From positions 1-45,169 of IMG/VR virus record IMGVR_UViG_3300020442_002097: a stretch of 45,169 nt of DNA; one strand, given 5' to 3'. The position numbers and the translations under genes are program-made. The notes beneath the pieces were generated by a model, which saw nothing but the letters and a program-made list of their open reading frames with translations, was not told the origin of the DNA and did not search any database. Below, one piece after another: positions 6,497 to 13,502 of this stretch. Source of the DNA: a virus. Numbering within the stretch: the first letter of the stretch is position 1; every line of letters starts with the position of its first letter.

Positions 6497-6651
6497 AAAA
6501 AAGGAAGGGCAGGATTTATAATTTACCTGCAACTTTCAGGGCTAGTTTAACCTTACTAGTACCTAGACGACTCTAGCTCAGTCATTTGACCATCGTTTCA
6601 AAAGTCCTCTGTGCTTTACTGTTACTAGCAACAGCGTTCAGCCACCTTCCT
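6497..6651 (-). ncRNA. Candidate small RNA with its own promoter and terminator
   Basis: About 155 nt from the predicted start of transcription to a T6 run. The two ends pair (GGAAGG at 6650-6645 with CCTTCC at 6508-6503), directly followed by TTTTTT. Inside, CTAGTA pairs with TACTAG, and GCAGG/CCTGC forms a hairpin near the 3' end. No ORF with a ribosome site is seen. It resembles a free-standing structured RNA of unknown class, or the first half of a long leader. Confidence 0.45.
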
Positions 6652-6657
6652 ATCAGT

Positions 6658-6685
6658 ATTATAACATACTAATCGTCTTTGTCAA
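6658..6685 (-). promoter_or_regulatory. Sigma70-type early promoter
   Basis: TTGACA (6685-6680) and TATAAT (6663-6658) on the minus strand are 16 bp apart, with GACGAT in the spacer. It drives the structured leader at 6402-6651. Confidence 0.8.
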
Positions 6686-6948
6686 TAACCAATTTTCTCA
6701 ATTTCACCATTATCTAGTAATTCATACTCAAAAGGCCACATGTCAGTTATCTCACAAAACCAAAGGCACTCATCAAAATCAGGGTTTCTGATGTTTTGAT
6801 AGGCAGAGAAAGTTACCACTTGCTTATCGTCCAAGTTTTCCTCTACTTTAAGACAAACTCCATGCTTCTCCATTAAGTCACGCAATTCCCATATGAACTC
6901 ATTGACTTTCATCTCGTCTTCAGGCTTGTTTACACAATAGTTAATCAT
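6682..6948 (-). CDS. Hypothetical protein
   Basis: An 88-residue acidic protein with an N-terminal helix (DEMKVNEFIWELRDLMEKHG) and a beta-rich end (CLWFCEITDMWPFEYELLDNGEIEKIGY). Its ATG overlaps the upstream stop as ATGA. The promoter for the next unit overlaps its last codons. No family recognised. Confidence 0.75.
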   Translation of the reverse strand: MINYCVNKPEDEMKVNEFIWELRDLMEKHGVCLKVEENLDDKQVVTFSAYQNIRNPDFDECLWFCEITDMWPFEYELLDNGEIEKIGY

Positions 6949-7115
6949 ACTTCCTCCTTATAATCTAGTACCCCGTAAGTTTCATCACCGTCATGCACAG
7001 TATAGTCCAGTGACTCATTTTCAATCAGTTCCTCAAGGTAATCCCAAACATCACAGTTCAATACCTTGCGGCCATTACTCGCATCAAATTCTAATTCAAT
7101 TACTACTTTAGCCAT
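6945..7115 (-). CDS. Small acidic protein
   Basis: A 56-residue acidic protein (MAKVVIELEFDASNGRKVL ... DYTVHDGDETYGVLDYKEEV). GGGGAG lies eight bases before the ATG at 7115-7113. The stop overlaps the next start as ATGA. Function unknown. Confidence 0.7.
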   Translation of the reverse strand: MAKVVIELEFDASNGRKVLNCDVWDYLEELIENESLDYTVHDGDETYGVLDYKEEV

Positions 7116-7129
7116 GTTGTAAACTCCCC

Positions 7130-7540
7130 TTACATAAAACTTAAAACTTTTTTATTATCGTAATAGTTTGGTAGGCTTTTACTGTGAGATGGCTTAGGTA
7201 AGCAAACTCCATGAATAGTGTACTCGGTGTCGATATATTCTACTTCGCTACCCTTGAGTACATCGTACCACTCAATGGTAACTTTGCCTTCATAGTCTAG
7301 TACCTGACCATGAAAGTCAACATCCTCAATCTTCACAATGTGATTCTTGCCAAGTAACTTACTGTGACCACTCAAAGTCAGGACATCAACAAATTCACCT
7401 TCCATATCTATGTCGGTTGCATACTCGTACCACTTACTGCCAGCCATTCCACCGCCGCAAGTCATTAGTATTCTTTTGCCGCCTTTTAGATTGGGGGTTT
7501 CTACTCTTCTTGAGTATTTACTGTCTAATCCAATTTTCAT
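7130..7540 (-). CDS. Hypothetical protein
   Basis: A 136-residue protein from ATG 7540-7538, one base after the stop of the upstream gene; an ATG seven codons earlier lies inside that gene. Features are SRRVETPNLKGGKRILMTCGGGMAGSKWYEYATDIDMEGEF and a beta-rich rest (KIEDVDFHGQVLDYEGKVTIEWYDV). The glycine-rich CGGGMAGS does not match a nucleotide-binding motif I can name. Function unknown. Confidence 0.7.
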   Translation of the reverse strand: MKIGLDSKYSRRVETPNLKGGKRILMTCGGGMAGSKWYEYATDIDMEGEFVDVLTLSGHSKLLGKNHIVKIEDVDFHGQVLDYEGKVTIEWYDVLKGSEVEYIDTEYTIHGVCLPKPSHSKSLPNYYDNKKVLSFM

Positions 7541-7541
7541 A

Positions 7542-7652
7542 TTATTGTTTACCTTTCTCATAATCCCAGATGGCGTTTGATAGAAATGATCTGTCTATCT
7601 TCCCACCATCCTCAATGTGCTTGTTTATTCTCTTGGCTAAGTATCGCAACAT
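7542..7652 (-). CDS. Small hypothetical protein
   Basis: A 36-residue peptide from ATG 7652-7650 (MLRYLAKRINKHIEDGGKIDR...). AAGGAG is 18 bases upstream, a poor spacing. An in-frame ATT four codons earlier is better placed relative to AAGGAG, so a rare start is possible. The only longer ATG lies inside the -10 box at 7681-7686 and cannot be transcribed from that promoter. Function unknown. Confidence 0.45.
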   Translation of the reverse strand: MLRYLAKRINKHIEDGGKIDRSFLSNAIWDYEKGKQ

Positions 7653-7680
7653 ATCGTTGTCAATTACTACGCTCCTTAAC

Positions 7681-7708
7681 ATTATATAATACCTATCGTC
7701 GTTGTCAA
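7681..7708 (-). promoter_or_regulatory. Sigma70-type early promoter
   Basis: TTGACA (7708-7703) and TATAAT (7686-7681) are 16 bp apart, with GACGATA in the spacer, upstream of the 7542-7652 and 7130-7540 genes. Confidence 0.8.
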
Positions 7709-7755
7709 GTGTTTTCTTTAGTTATTTTCGTTGATCTTTCTAGTTTGTGCGAGAC

Positions 7756-7797
7756 AAAAAACCAGTGACCCGCTGATAAAGGCAACAGGCCACTGGC
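7756..7797 (-). terminator. Rho-independent terminator
   Basis: On the minus strand CCAGTG (7796-7791) pairs with CACTGG (7768-7763) with further pairs inside, followed by a run of seven T. It lies just behind the stop of the DUF932-like gene and ends that unit. Confidence 0.75.
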
Positions 7798-7813
7798 TCA
7801 ACGAAAGGTGCGC

Positions 7814-9016
7814 TTACGCGCTCAACATGAATATCTTCTCAAAGTCTTTGTCAGTCAGAGACTCTGCACGCTTGATGATGTTGTTCCAGCGCGTGTCTGT
7901 AGTACCAACGAGACTTCCACCAATCTCATCGAATCGTACCCAAGTGGCTGAGTCTAGCTCTTGCCCTGCTCTGGTGATAGCATTGACGACACCGAATAGG
8001 TTACGCTCATGCTGTTCGTAGCTCACATATTGCTCCAGAATGGTCGTAGCTTCACGCTTGTTGATACGCTCATCCTTGCATACAGCACCAATGATGTGCT
8101 TCATGGATGTCCCGCCAGAGTCAAGCTCACGCAGTTTCAGGAACTCAGTGATGCCGTTGGGCAGTAATGGTAGCTGGTACTCAATGTTCTCAGCAATCTC
8201 TGTCTTGAGTTCGTGCAGGTCGATCTCGCCAATGTGACGACGACGAATTTGCTTGCCACTGACCTGTCCCCAGATACAGCCGTTGAGACAGATAGAACGG
8301 AAAAGGCTAGGGGTTTGCGAGATGCGGCGTTTACCAATCTCACAGTTGCCAATGCTAATCATACCACCGTAGTCAGAATCGTCATCAGTGCCGTAGTCCA
8401 TGATGGTATCAGGTAGTAGGATATTGCCGTAGATAGTATCCTCATCGCCACGCCAGTGAGACAATCGACCCTCTGGTAGAAATTCCTGCAAAGTCTCCAA
8501 GTACCAGCGGTTGTCGATAGGTGCGTATTTGTCAGTAACAAATGCACGGCAAGTGCCATCAGTGTATGTCCGTAAACGGAACACTTTGTCCTGATCTAGT
8601 CGTCGCAGAGCATTGTTAGCCAAGTATGCCATAACGTCTGCGTCCTGTGCGTCGTAATCTTCCTGACCACGCAGCTCACGCAATACCGTAGAGCTTGGTA
8701 CTTTAGAGCGTATAGAAAACTGCTGTAATGAATGGTCAGTTGGTGCGAATTCTCTGTCGCCCACCATAAACACAAAGTTGTCGTTGGAATCCACTGACCC
8801 TTGAATGTCGCTGACCTTAGCCATGATGTCCTCACGGTCACGGGCTGCGTCCTCAGCTACCTCAAGAGCATCTTCATAGCTCATGGTAGTTTTCCACCAG
8901 TCTTTGTGAACGTGTGTGTTCTCTTGGAATCCCGTACCAGTTGCACCCTGTAGGTTACGCACAAAGGAACCTTCGTTCTTGTCAGCAGTCATTTGCAATG
9001 TTTTGTAGTCGTTCAT
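7814..9016 (-). CDS. DUF932-like protein
   Basis: A 400-residue protein, the largest of the left arm. FRAFVTDKYAPIDN near residues 157-171 and GGMISIGNCEIGKRRISQTPSLFRSICLNGCIWG near 217-250 match the pattern of DUF932 / phage-plasmid TIGR03299-type proteins, found on phages and plasmids and of unproven role. It is alone in its transcription unit, with a promoter at 9058-9085 and a terminator at 7756-7797. It looks less AT-rich than its neighbours. Such proteins are often linked to DNA metabolism or mobile elements, but no catalytic motif is visible. Confidence 0.75.
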   Translation of the reverse strand: MNDYKTLQMTADKNEGSFVRNLQGATGTGFQENTHVHKDWWKTTMSYEDALEVAEDAARDREDIMAKVSDIQGSVDSNDNFVFMVGDREFAPTDHSLQQFSIRSKVPSSTVLRELRGQEDYDAQDADVMAYLANNALRRLDQDKVFRLRTYTDGTCRAFVTDKYAPIDNRWYLETLQEFLPEGRLSHWRGDEDTIYGNILLPDTIMDYGTDDDSDYGGMISIGNCEIGKRRISQTPSLFRSICLNGCIWGQVSGKQIRRRHIGEIDLHELKTEIAENIEYQLPLLPNGITEFLKLRELDSGGTSMKHIIGAVCKDERINKREATTILEQYVSYEQHERNLFGVVNAITRAGQELDSATWVRFDEIGGSLVGTTDTRWNNIIKRAESLTDKDFEKIFMLSA

Positions 9017-9057
9017 GTTTTCAACCTTTCAAGTCAATAGTTTATGTTACGCTTTGA

Positions 9058-9085
9058 ATTATACAATAGGTATCGTCAATGTCAA
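9058..9085 (-). promoter_or_regulatory. Sigma70-type early promoter
   Basis: TTGACA (9085-9080) and TATAAT (9063-9058) are 16 bp apart, spacer with GACGATA. It lies inside the last codons of the upstream small membrane gene and drives the DUF932-like gene. Confidence 0.85.
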
Positions 9086-9214
9086 GTAATAATCTTTAAT
9101 CTTTTTGTAAATTTTTCCTACAGCTATATATCCAGCCAAAACCCACAGTGATGCTAATAGTGGTAGCTGGATTGTGAGCATTGTCGCTATAAATGCAATA
9201 TCAGCTTTCCTCAT
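9059..9214 (-). CDS. Small membrane protein
   Basis: A 51-residue peptide from ATG 9214-9212, overlapping the end of the upstream gene. It has one or two hydrophobic stretches (DIAFIATMLTIQLPLLASLWVLAGYIAVG) and a basic tail. Its last codons coincide with the promoter of the next unit. Function unknown. Confidence 0.6.
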   Translation of the reverse strand: MRKADIAFIATMLTIQLPLLASLWVLAGYIAVGKIYKKIKDYYLTLTIPIV

Positions 9215-9464
9215 TGACACGCTTCTTCCAAGAAAACAGATTATTGAGCCAAGCCTTACGTTTAGAGCAGTTGCACTCTTTGAGTCCAAACCACTTCTTG
9301 AATTTCTCCTCTGTCACTCCAAACTTTTGAAGCGTATTCTCAACTACATCTCCAAGACCAGTCATAGACTCGTCGTCTGCAACTCCCTTGTGGCTATGCT
9401 GATTTAGTCCCTGCTTCTGCAAGTCGTTAATCACTTCATCCATTTCTTTCTTTATGTCACTCAT
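9201..9464 (-). CDS. Hypothetical protein
   Basis: An 87-residue soluble protein from an ATG with GGGAG six bases upstream. The N-terminal half is acidic and helical, the C-terminal half basic with CNCSKRKAWLNNLFSWKK. It overlaps the upstream gene by eight bases. No family recognised. Confidence 0.75.
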   Translation of the reverse strand: MSDIKKEMDEVINDLQKQGLNQHSHKGVADDESMTGLGDVVENTLQKFGVTEEKFKKWFGLKECNCSKRKAWLNNLFSWKKRVNEES

Positions 9465-9951
9465 TTGTAACTCCCTCGTTGTATGTAACCCAGTAAGGTG
9501 TTGGCCTGTTCTTCCAACTGAACAGGTGATGTTTCTCGTTGTTGTAATAGTTACGATAGCCCATAACAGCGTCAGGTAACTTACAGTAGTCGTCCATAGC
9601 CTGCGGATGTGGTGTTAGACCAATATCAGGCATGGTTGGTATATTATCTATACAGTCATTGATAACTGCTTCACACTTATGTACTTTATCATAACGATAT
9701 GTATACTCATCACACAACGCTAAACCAAGATCACACAACCATAGATAGTTGTCTACTGATTCAGTCGCCCATAATGTGCATGGGTGCTTAGGATGCGCCT
9801 TACGATACGGTACAGTCTCAGATGACTCACCTAGCAACAAACGTGCAGTACAGAGCATCTGAGCAGATTCTAAAGGCATCTTGACTACATGTTTGTCAAC
9901 GTGATACTGTGCAGCCTTAGTAATATCATTATCTAATACAAAAATGTTCAT
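9457..9951 (-). CDS. Conserved phage protein, unknown function
   Basis: A 164-residue protein starting MNIFVLDNDITKAAQYHVDKHVVKMPLESAQML. This opening, with conserved His residues, and the later PHPQAMDDYCK and GYRNYYNNEKHHLFSWKNRPTPYW match a family I recall from cyanophages and other large phages. Its function is not established to my knowledge. It starts an operon with two small genes. Two promoter-like sites lie 80-170 bases upstream. Confidence 0.8.
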   Translation of the reverse strand: MNIFVLDNDITKAAQYHVDKHVVKMPLESAQMLCTARLLLGESSETVPYRKAHPKHPCTLWATESVDNYLWLCDLGLALCDEYTYRYDKVHKCEAVINDCIDNIPTMPDIGLTPHPQAMDDYCKLPDAVMGYRNYYNNEKHHLFSWKNRPTPYWVTYNEGVTNE

Positions 9952-10033
9952 AATATATCCTAAATGTGGGATTTTCTCCCATTTTCTATCCTAGTCAGAG
10001 AAAACAGTGGGACTGTTGACCATGACTAATAAC

Positions 10034-10042
10034 ATTATACAC
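10034..10042 (-). promoter_or_regulatory. Possible late-type promoter
   Basis: GTGTATAAT on the minus strand with no TTGACA-like -35 matches the motif ahead of three late plus-strand genes. It would allow late expression of the gene at 9457-9951. Evidence is one short match in an AT-rich gap. Confidence 0.3.
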
Positions 10043-10090
10043 ATATACATACATAGAGATATAACACTGTATATATAATACATACTATAC

Positions 10091-10118
10091 AATATAACAT
10101 ACGAAATCTATATGTCAA
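10091..10118 (-). promoter_or_regulatory. Sigma70-type early promoter
   Basis: TTGACA (10118-10113) and TATATT (10096-10091) are 16 bp apart, upstream of the 9457-9951 gene. The roughly 140-base leader contains short hairpins such as AACAGT-CCC-ACTGTT. Confidence 0.6.
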
Positions 10119-10171
10119 GGGAGTACGGAATTGGGATTTGTACCACGCTGACCGGCGATAAGTAAATAATA

Positions 10172-10453
10172 TTATACAAACCCGCCATCACGAGCCATTT
10201 CTAGGATATACATATATTGATCTACTTGCATAGGAGTCATTTCATATCCCTTCTCTGCTAATTCTGTACGCCATATTAATCTATCCTGTGTATCCATGTT
10301 TAATAGCGCGTTTACTACTGGTTCTGGATAATCGTCAGGCTTCGTAACGATCTCGTTCCATAGTTCCCATGAATCATCCATAGGCGTGAACCACCATCCA
10401 AAATCGTTGGCGGCCTCATTCATTATATGTTCAAACTCATCTCTATTCATCAT
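10172..10453 (-). CDS. Hypothetical protein
   Basis: A 93-residue acidic protein. Starts at 10453 or 10450 both fit the AGGAGG upstream; an ATG at 10459 is too close to it. It contains EFEHIMNEAANDFGWWFTPMDDSWELWNEI and two predicted helices at the C-terminus. It forms a single-gene unit. Behind the stop a GGGTTTGTA/TACAAATCCC inverted repeat could mark the transcript end. No family recognised. Confidence 0.7.
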   Translation of the reverse strand: MMNRDEFEHIMNEAANDFGWWFTPMDDSWELWNEIVTKPDDYPEPVVNALLNMDTQDRLIWRTELAEKGYEMTPMQVDQYMYILEMARDGGFV

Positions 10454-10470
10454 CGTCATCCTCCTCCTGT

Positions 10471-10498
10471 ATTATATAATAGTAATGTTCAAAATCAA
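10471..10498 (-). promoter_or_regulatory. Sigma70-type early promoter
   Basis: TTGATT (10498-10493) and TATAAT (10476-10471) are 16 bp apart, immediately upstream of the 10172-10453 gene. The -35 box is weaker than in the other early promoters. Confidence 0.55.
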
Positions 10499-10562
10499 TG
10501 TTTTTTTATAAAAAATAGTCACAAATTGCCGCAAAAGCATCCAAAATGGGCGAATATATATG

Positions 10563-10970
10563 TTACCTTTTAGCAGGTGCGCATACTTTATATATCTTGT
10601 GTGGAGCCTGTATTAAATTATCTAATAGATTAGATTTCTTTTTCTTGCCCATATAGATATAATTGATACCCGCTACGTTTCTATTGGCGCCAGTAACTGC
10701 AATACCATTAGCATCAACGGATTTCACTATATATACTCCAGCGTCTGACATATATATCTTCTCTCCGTCATCCTTGATATAATAAGTACCTGAACGACCA
10801 ACGACTCTAATATATTCACCAGACTCTAATAGTCTCCAATCCTTCACCTCTCGCTTGACAGTCTTGGGGCGCTTCTTCATTGGAAACGCATATTCACATT
10901 CCTTACAATAATATGTACGGACTCCATTGACCGTCCCACATTCAGGACACGTCTTGCGACCCTTGCTCAT
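10563..10970 (-). CDS. Zinc-ribbon phage protein
   Basis: A 135-residue protein with an N-terminal zinc ribbon, CPECGT...YYCKECEYAF, followed by a basic linker. A beta-rich domain follows (ESGEYIRVVGRSGTYYIKDDGEKIYMSDAGVYIV) and then YIYMG. This two-part layout resembles a protein common in cyanophages and related phages, of unknown role. Its ATG overlaps the stop of a small membrane peptide. Confidence 0.8.
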   Translation of the reverse strand: MSKGRKTCPECGTVNGVRTYYCKECEYAFPMKKRPKTVKREVKDWRLLESGEYIRVVGRSGTYYIKDDGEKIYMSDAGVYIVKSVDANGIAVTGANRNVAGINYIYMGKKKKSNLLDNLIQAPHKIYKVCAPAKR

Positions 10971-11131
10971 TTTACAATCCTCGTAATTGAACTAATTAAA
11001 TGGAATACGGCACACGCTCCTACTATATAAAATAGGGGCGACTCGTTAGTATATAATCTATCTGCCGCAATCGTAAGTAGCACTGTACTAATCATAGTAC
11101 CTGCTGATAATAAGCCATTTTCAGATTTCAT
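10967..11131 (-). CDS. Small two-span membrane peptide
   Basis: A 54-residue peptide from ATG 11131-11129, with GGAGG five bases upstream. Hydrophobic stretches are near residues 11-24 and 33-50 (SPLFYIVGACAVFHLI). The stop overlaps the next start. Function unknown. Confidence 0.65.
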   Translation of the reverse strand: MKSENGLLSAGTMISTVLLTIAADRLYTNESPLFYIVGACAVFHLISSITRIVK

Positions 11132-11207
11132 AAAAACCTCCATTTTCGCTGGCTATACTATAAACGCTTGACCCTCTTACATTAGACGAGACAAGACTCA
11201 ACATAAC

Positions 11208-11235
11208 ATTATACTATATTATCGACACATGTCAA
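11208..11235 (-). promoter_or_regulatory. Sigma70-type early promoter
   Basis: TTGACA (11235-11230) and TATAAT (11213-11208), 16 bp apart, spacer with TCGATAATATAG. It drives the membrane peptide and zinc-ribbon genes. Confidence 0.85.
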
Positions 11236-11356
11236 ATGATTCTTTATGAAAAAGTCGATTTTTCACTGGCTATTACTAAATTACTTTGACCCTGCGGGTT
11301 TGACTGAGACACAGAGACGATGAGAGAGAGATACGGATAGACGCAACACTATAACC

Positions 11357-11384
11357 ATTGTACCATATTATTTCCCAATGTCAA
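11357..11384 (-). promoter_or_regulatory. Sigma70-type early promoter
   Basis: TTGACA (11384-11379) and TACAAT (11362-11357) are 16 bp apart, in tandem with the promoter at 11208-11235 and serving the same unit. Confidence 0.7.
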
Positions 11385-11456
11385 CCATTTTTCGCTGGCT
11401 ATTACTAAATTACTATATAGGAAAGCATTAGATGATACTGAGACTCAATATCAATA

Positions 11457-11519
11457 GGGGGATGGGGTTCCCACCAAAAAAGTGGGGAGTGGGCCCCCCA
11501 CGCCCCCCGACAGAGGGGT
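11457..11519 (-). repeat. GC-rich hairpin element 1
   Basis: Very GC-rich blocks in an AT-rich surrounding: CCCCTCTGTCGGGGGG, then GTGGGGGGCCCACTCCCCAC. It shares the G-run/C-run order and the neighbouring GAGACT sequence with six other copies and lies about 73 bp upstream of a promoter. Between it and the terminator at 11604-11653 a GTTTGTAG/CTACAAAC stem (about 11538-11575) encloses about 24 nt. Confidence 0.6.
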
Positions 11520-11603
11520 AGTAAAAATTGGGGCAGTTTGTAGACTGCATACGCGGTTGCCTCCGACCTACAAACTAAGTTCCCTTGACAACTAGATAGC
11601 CCC

Positions 11604-11653
11604 AAAAAAAAGCGGCGGGGGTAGCGGCCAAATGACCAAACCCCCTTTGCCGC
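11604..11653 (-). terminator. Rho-independent terminator with conserved hairpin
   Basis: Directly behind the stop at 11661. GCGGC pairs with GCCGC outside a GGGGGTTTGG...CTACCCCC inner hairpin, followed by eight T. The inner part is nearly identical to that at 13448-13492, while the outer stem differs with pairing kept. Confidence 0.8.
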
Positions 11654-11660
11654 CCTCCGG

Positions 11661-11951
11661 CTAGGTGTATTTCCTAACCTTGAGATTCACCATGCGCCCA
11701 TCGTAGAACGCTTTGGTGTCCCCGTCTTTAAGCTCGACGGTAATCAGGTTCTCCGACCTGTCGCCTTTGATGTTGCCATAACGCAACGTCTGATTAGAAA
11801 CGGGGTGATCTTTAAGGGAGCGAATTTCAACAACCTTACCTTTATAGTTTTCCGCTTTGGCGGCGTAATCTGTTGTAAGGATTCCGTTGACTAATCCCTT
11901 TTGTGCTTCTTTTAAGTAAGTGAAGCGAACTTTATTTCCAACTTTAATCAT
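11661..11951 (-). CDS. SH3-like small protein, unknown function
   Basis: A 96-residue protein from ATG 11951-11949, with GGAGAA upstream and an ATGA overlap with the preceding peptide gene. It is beta-rich: KVGNKVRFTYL, GKVVEIRSLKDH, NLITVELKDGDTKAFYDGRMVNLKV. This resembles KOW or SH3-like barrels. A terminator follows directly. No known role. Confidence 0.7.
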   Translation of the reverse strand: MIKVGNKVRFTYLKEAQKGLVNGILTTDYAAKAENYKGKVVEIRSLKDHPVSNQTLRYGNIKGDRSENLITVELKDGDTKAFYDGRMVNLKVRKYT

Positions 11952-12034
11952 TTCAATAATTCTCCATTTTCTTGATTGTCTAAATAACTTGCCGCCCATA
12001 TATATGCTAGGACAACAACAACTAATTGAAACAT
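11948..12034 (-). CDS. Single-span membrane peptide
   Basis: A 28-residue peptide beginning MFQLVVVVLAYIWAASYL, then a polar tail. AAGGA lies eight bases before the ATG. The stop overlaps the next start as ATGA, which supports translation. Function unknown. Confidence 0.6.
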   Translation of the reverse strand: MFQLVVVVLAYIWAASYLDNQENGELLK

Positions 12035-12055
12035 AGGCAATTTCCTTTTACTAAA

Positions 12056-12847
12056 TCATGTTACTACCTCCAGTGAATTGTTTTTCTTTCGTGAATATGA
12101 GCCCTTGCCTTTAAGCTCTCTGAGTGCGGTTGATGCTTCGCTACCCTTTGGCTGTGTGCCGTGAATGAGTAGTGCGAAACTCTCATCTCGTAGCGATGGC
12201 TTCGCTGCGTGGCTGTCGTCGTGGTCAATCGCCAAACCTAATTCTTCCGCTTCCGCTTCGCTGAATACGACTTTGGCTGAGCGTAGATTGAACTCGTCAA
12301 TCATATGGTCGTCACGTCCACCGTATGAGGCGGTCAAAACAAAATTGTGTAGGATAGGCAATTCATTTATTCCGCCTACCCAATAACGCAACGACTTTGT
12401 ATAGGCATAGAATAGCACATTAGGGTTTAATGCTGCGACTGTATACCATGCGTGCATATAGGGAAGATTGAAAAAATCACCTGCTACATGGATGCGAACA
12501 ATACCGGCGTTTTCAGGTAGTGAACTATTGATTAGCTTTACCATTTGTTCGTGGTTTTCTTTACGCAATAGGTCAAAATTGTGTTTGCGTAAGTTATACA
12601 CGTTGGTATATTGCACTTCTTGCGACGCTGAGAAACAACGGAACTTTGTATGTTTACCGTCTTGGATTTTACGCTTGCCGTTGGATAATTCTACGGCCTT
12701 AGAATGACACTCGTGAGCGAATGGGCACGAATGGCCTGATAGCAAGTCAAGCGAATAGATTTTACGCTTGTCAGTCAAGTATTCTGCGAGTTCTGAGTCG
12801 TTGGCGAGTGCTTTTGTTTTGGCGTTTGCGTTACTGAATTTTAGCAT
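12056..12847 (-). CDS. Gp88-like phage protein
   Basis: A 263-residue protein from ATG 12847-12845, with AGGA seven bases upstream; an ATG ten codons earlier has no ribosome site. Blocks are LDLLSGHSCPFAHECHSKAV, DGKHTKFRCFSASQEVQY, VRIHVAGDFFN, FYAYTKSLRYWV, ASYGGRDDHMID and FALLIHGTQPKGSEA. This order fits the gene-product-88 family known from mycobacteriophages and others. Conserved Cys and His suggest metal binding. The function is not established. It starts an early unit from the promoter at 12876-12903. Confidence 0.8.
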   Translation of the reverse strand: MLKFSNANAKTKALANDSELAEYLTDKRKIYSLDLLSGHSCPFAHECHSKAVELSNGKRKIQDGKHTKFRCFSASQEVQYTNVYNLRKHNFDLLRKENHEQMVKLINSSLPENAGIVRIHVAGDFFNLPYMHAWYTVAALNPNVLFYAYTKSLRYWVGGINELPILHNFVLTASYGGRDDHMIDEFNLRSAKVVFSEAEAEELGLAIDHDDSHAAKPSLRDESFALLIHGTQPKGSEASTALRELKGKGSYSRKKNNSLEVVT

Positions 12848-12875
12848 GTTATTTTCCTTTGTGTGATACTCTAAC

Positions 12876-12903
12876 ATTATACTATATATATCGGCGTTGT
12901 CAA
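12876..12903 (-). promoter_or_regulatory. Sigma70-type early promoter
   Basis: TTGACA (12903-12898) and TATAAT (12881-12876), 16 bp, spacer with GCCGATATATATAG, and AAAGTTT upstream of the -35. It drives the gp88-like gene. Confidence 0.85.
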
Positions 12904-13301
12904 GCGGAAACTTTAGTATTTTCTGAAAAATATTCTCTAGTAAATATAGCTTCTACGTTTTTCCAACCCTTGCCCGATGATAGATAGGCATACTCTGACC
13001 AATCTTGCGGTTCGTGGTCTTCTGTGTTAACGAATGTTTTATACTTAAATGGATTGTAGGTAACGTCAAAACTGACAACGGGAACGGGTACGCTGTCAAT
13101 CATATAACCGGATAGGCCTGCGTGAACATTTTTGACGCCTGATTTTATTACACGCTTGCGGCCTGCTGGTTGTACTAGATAGCGAACATCACGCAAACAG
13201 ATATTTTTGTGATGCTCTACGCGGTTGCCTGATTGGCGGACACTCCAAATTTTACGGTGAAGATTGTAATAGACGTATACACGCCGGTTGCGGTCAATCA
13301 T
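12900..13301 (-). CDS. Hypothetical protein
   Basis: A 133-residue basic protein from ATG 13301-13299, preceded by AAAGGGAAAATT. It begins MIDRNRRVYVYYNLHRKIWSVRQSGN and contains HHKNICLRDVRYLVQPAGRKRVI, both typical of small phage proteins of unknown role. Its last codons overlap the -35 of the next promoter. No family name can be given. Confidence 0.75.
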   Translation of the reverse strand: MIDRNRRVYVYYNLHRKIWSVRQSGNRVEHHKNICLRDVRYLVQPAGRKRVIKSGVKNVHAGLSGYMIDSVPVPVVSFDVTYNPFKYKTFVNTEDHEPQDWSEYAYLSSGKGWKNVEAIFTREYFSENTKVSA

Positions 13302-13329
13302 AATTTTCCCTTTCATGGTTTATACTAAT

Positions 13330-13357
13330 AGTATACTATATTATCGACCAGAGTCAA
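13330..13357 (-). promoter_or_regulatory. Sigma70-type early promoter
   Basis: TTGACT (13357-13352) and TATACT (13335-13330), 16 bp, spacer with TCGATAATATAG, about 38 bp downstream of GC-rich element 2. Confidence 0.75.
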
Positions 13358-13394
13358 GCGAAAACTTTAATAAATCCTGAACTATTTTGCAAAC

Positions 13395-13446
13395 TCCCCC
13401 CAGAGAGGGGGTTGGGGGGCCGGGTCCCCACCTGCCATTTTGGCAG
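13395..13446 (-). repeat. GC-rich hairpin element 2
   Basis: Reads CTGCCAAAATGGCAG, then GTGGGG...CCCCAC-like and CCCCCTCTCTGGGGGG blocks on the minus strand. It matches the elements at 14716, 16567 and 17514. Confidence 0.75.
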
Positions 13447-13447
13447 A

Positions 13448-13492
13448 CCTTGCGGGGGTAGCGGCCAAACGACCAAACCCCCATATGCAAGG
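13448..13492 (-). repeat. Conserved hairpin, second copy
   Basis: Same inner sequence as the terminator at 11604-11653 (GGGGGTTTGGTCG...GGCCGCTACCCCC), but the outer stem is CCTTGC/GCAAGG in place of GCGGC/GCCGC and no T run follows. The changed but still paired stem suggests selection for structure. Confidence 0.65.
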
Positions 13493-13502
13493 CTACCTAA
13501 GT

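Larger units (their letters stand above)
11143..11415 (-). repeat. Three leader repeats with two promoters
   Basis: Three units end in the same block on the minus strand, AATAGCCAGCGAAAAA or a close variant (near 11143-11156, 11260-11285, 11389-11415). Each is preceded by GAGTCTC- or GTCTC-like and GGGTCAA-like sequence. One copy abuts the -35 of the promoter at 11357-11384, one lies just upstream of the promoter at 11208-11235, and the last leads into the ribosome site of the 10967-11131 gene. It looks like a duplicated promoter-leader cassette. Confidence 0.55.

Noticed and set aside
10120-10190. tRNA-like GGTACAAATCCC on the minus strand
   Set aside because: No acceptor, D or anticodon stems can be formed. 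It is explained by a GGGTTTGTA/TACAAATCCC inverted repeat.
11405-11605. 66-residue minus-strand frame through GC-rich element 1
   Set aside because: It runs across hairpin repeats, has no ribosome site, and its composition follows the repeat.
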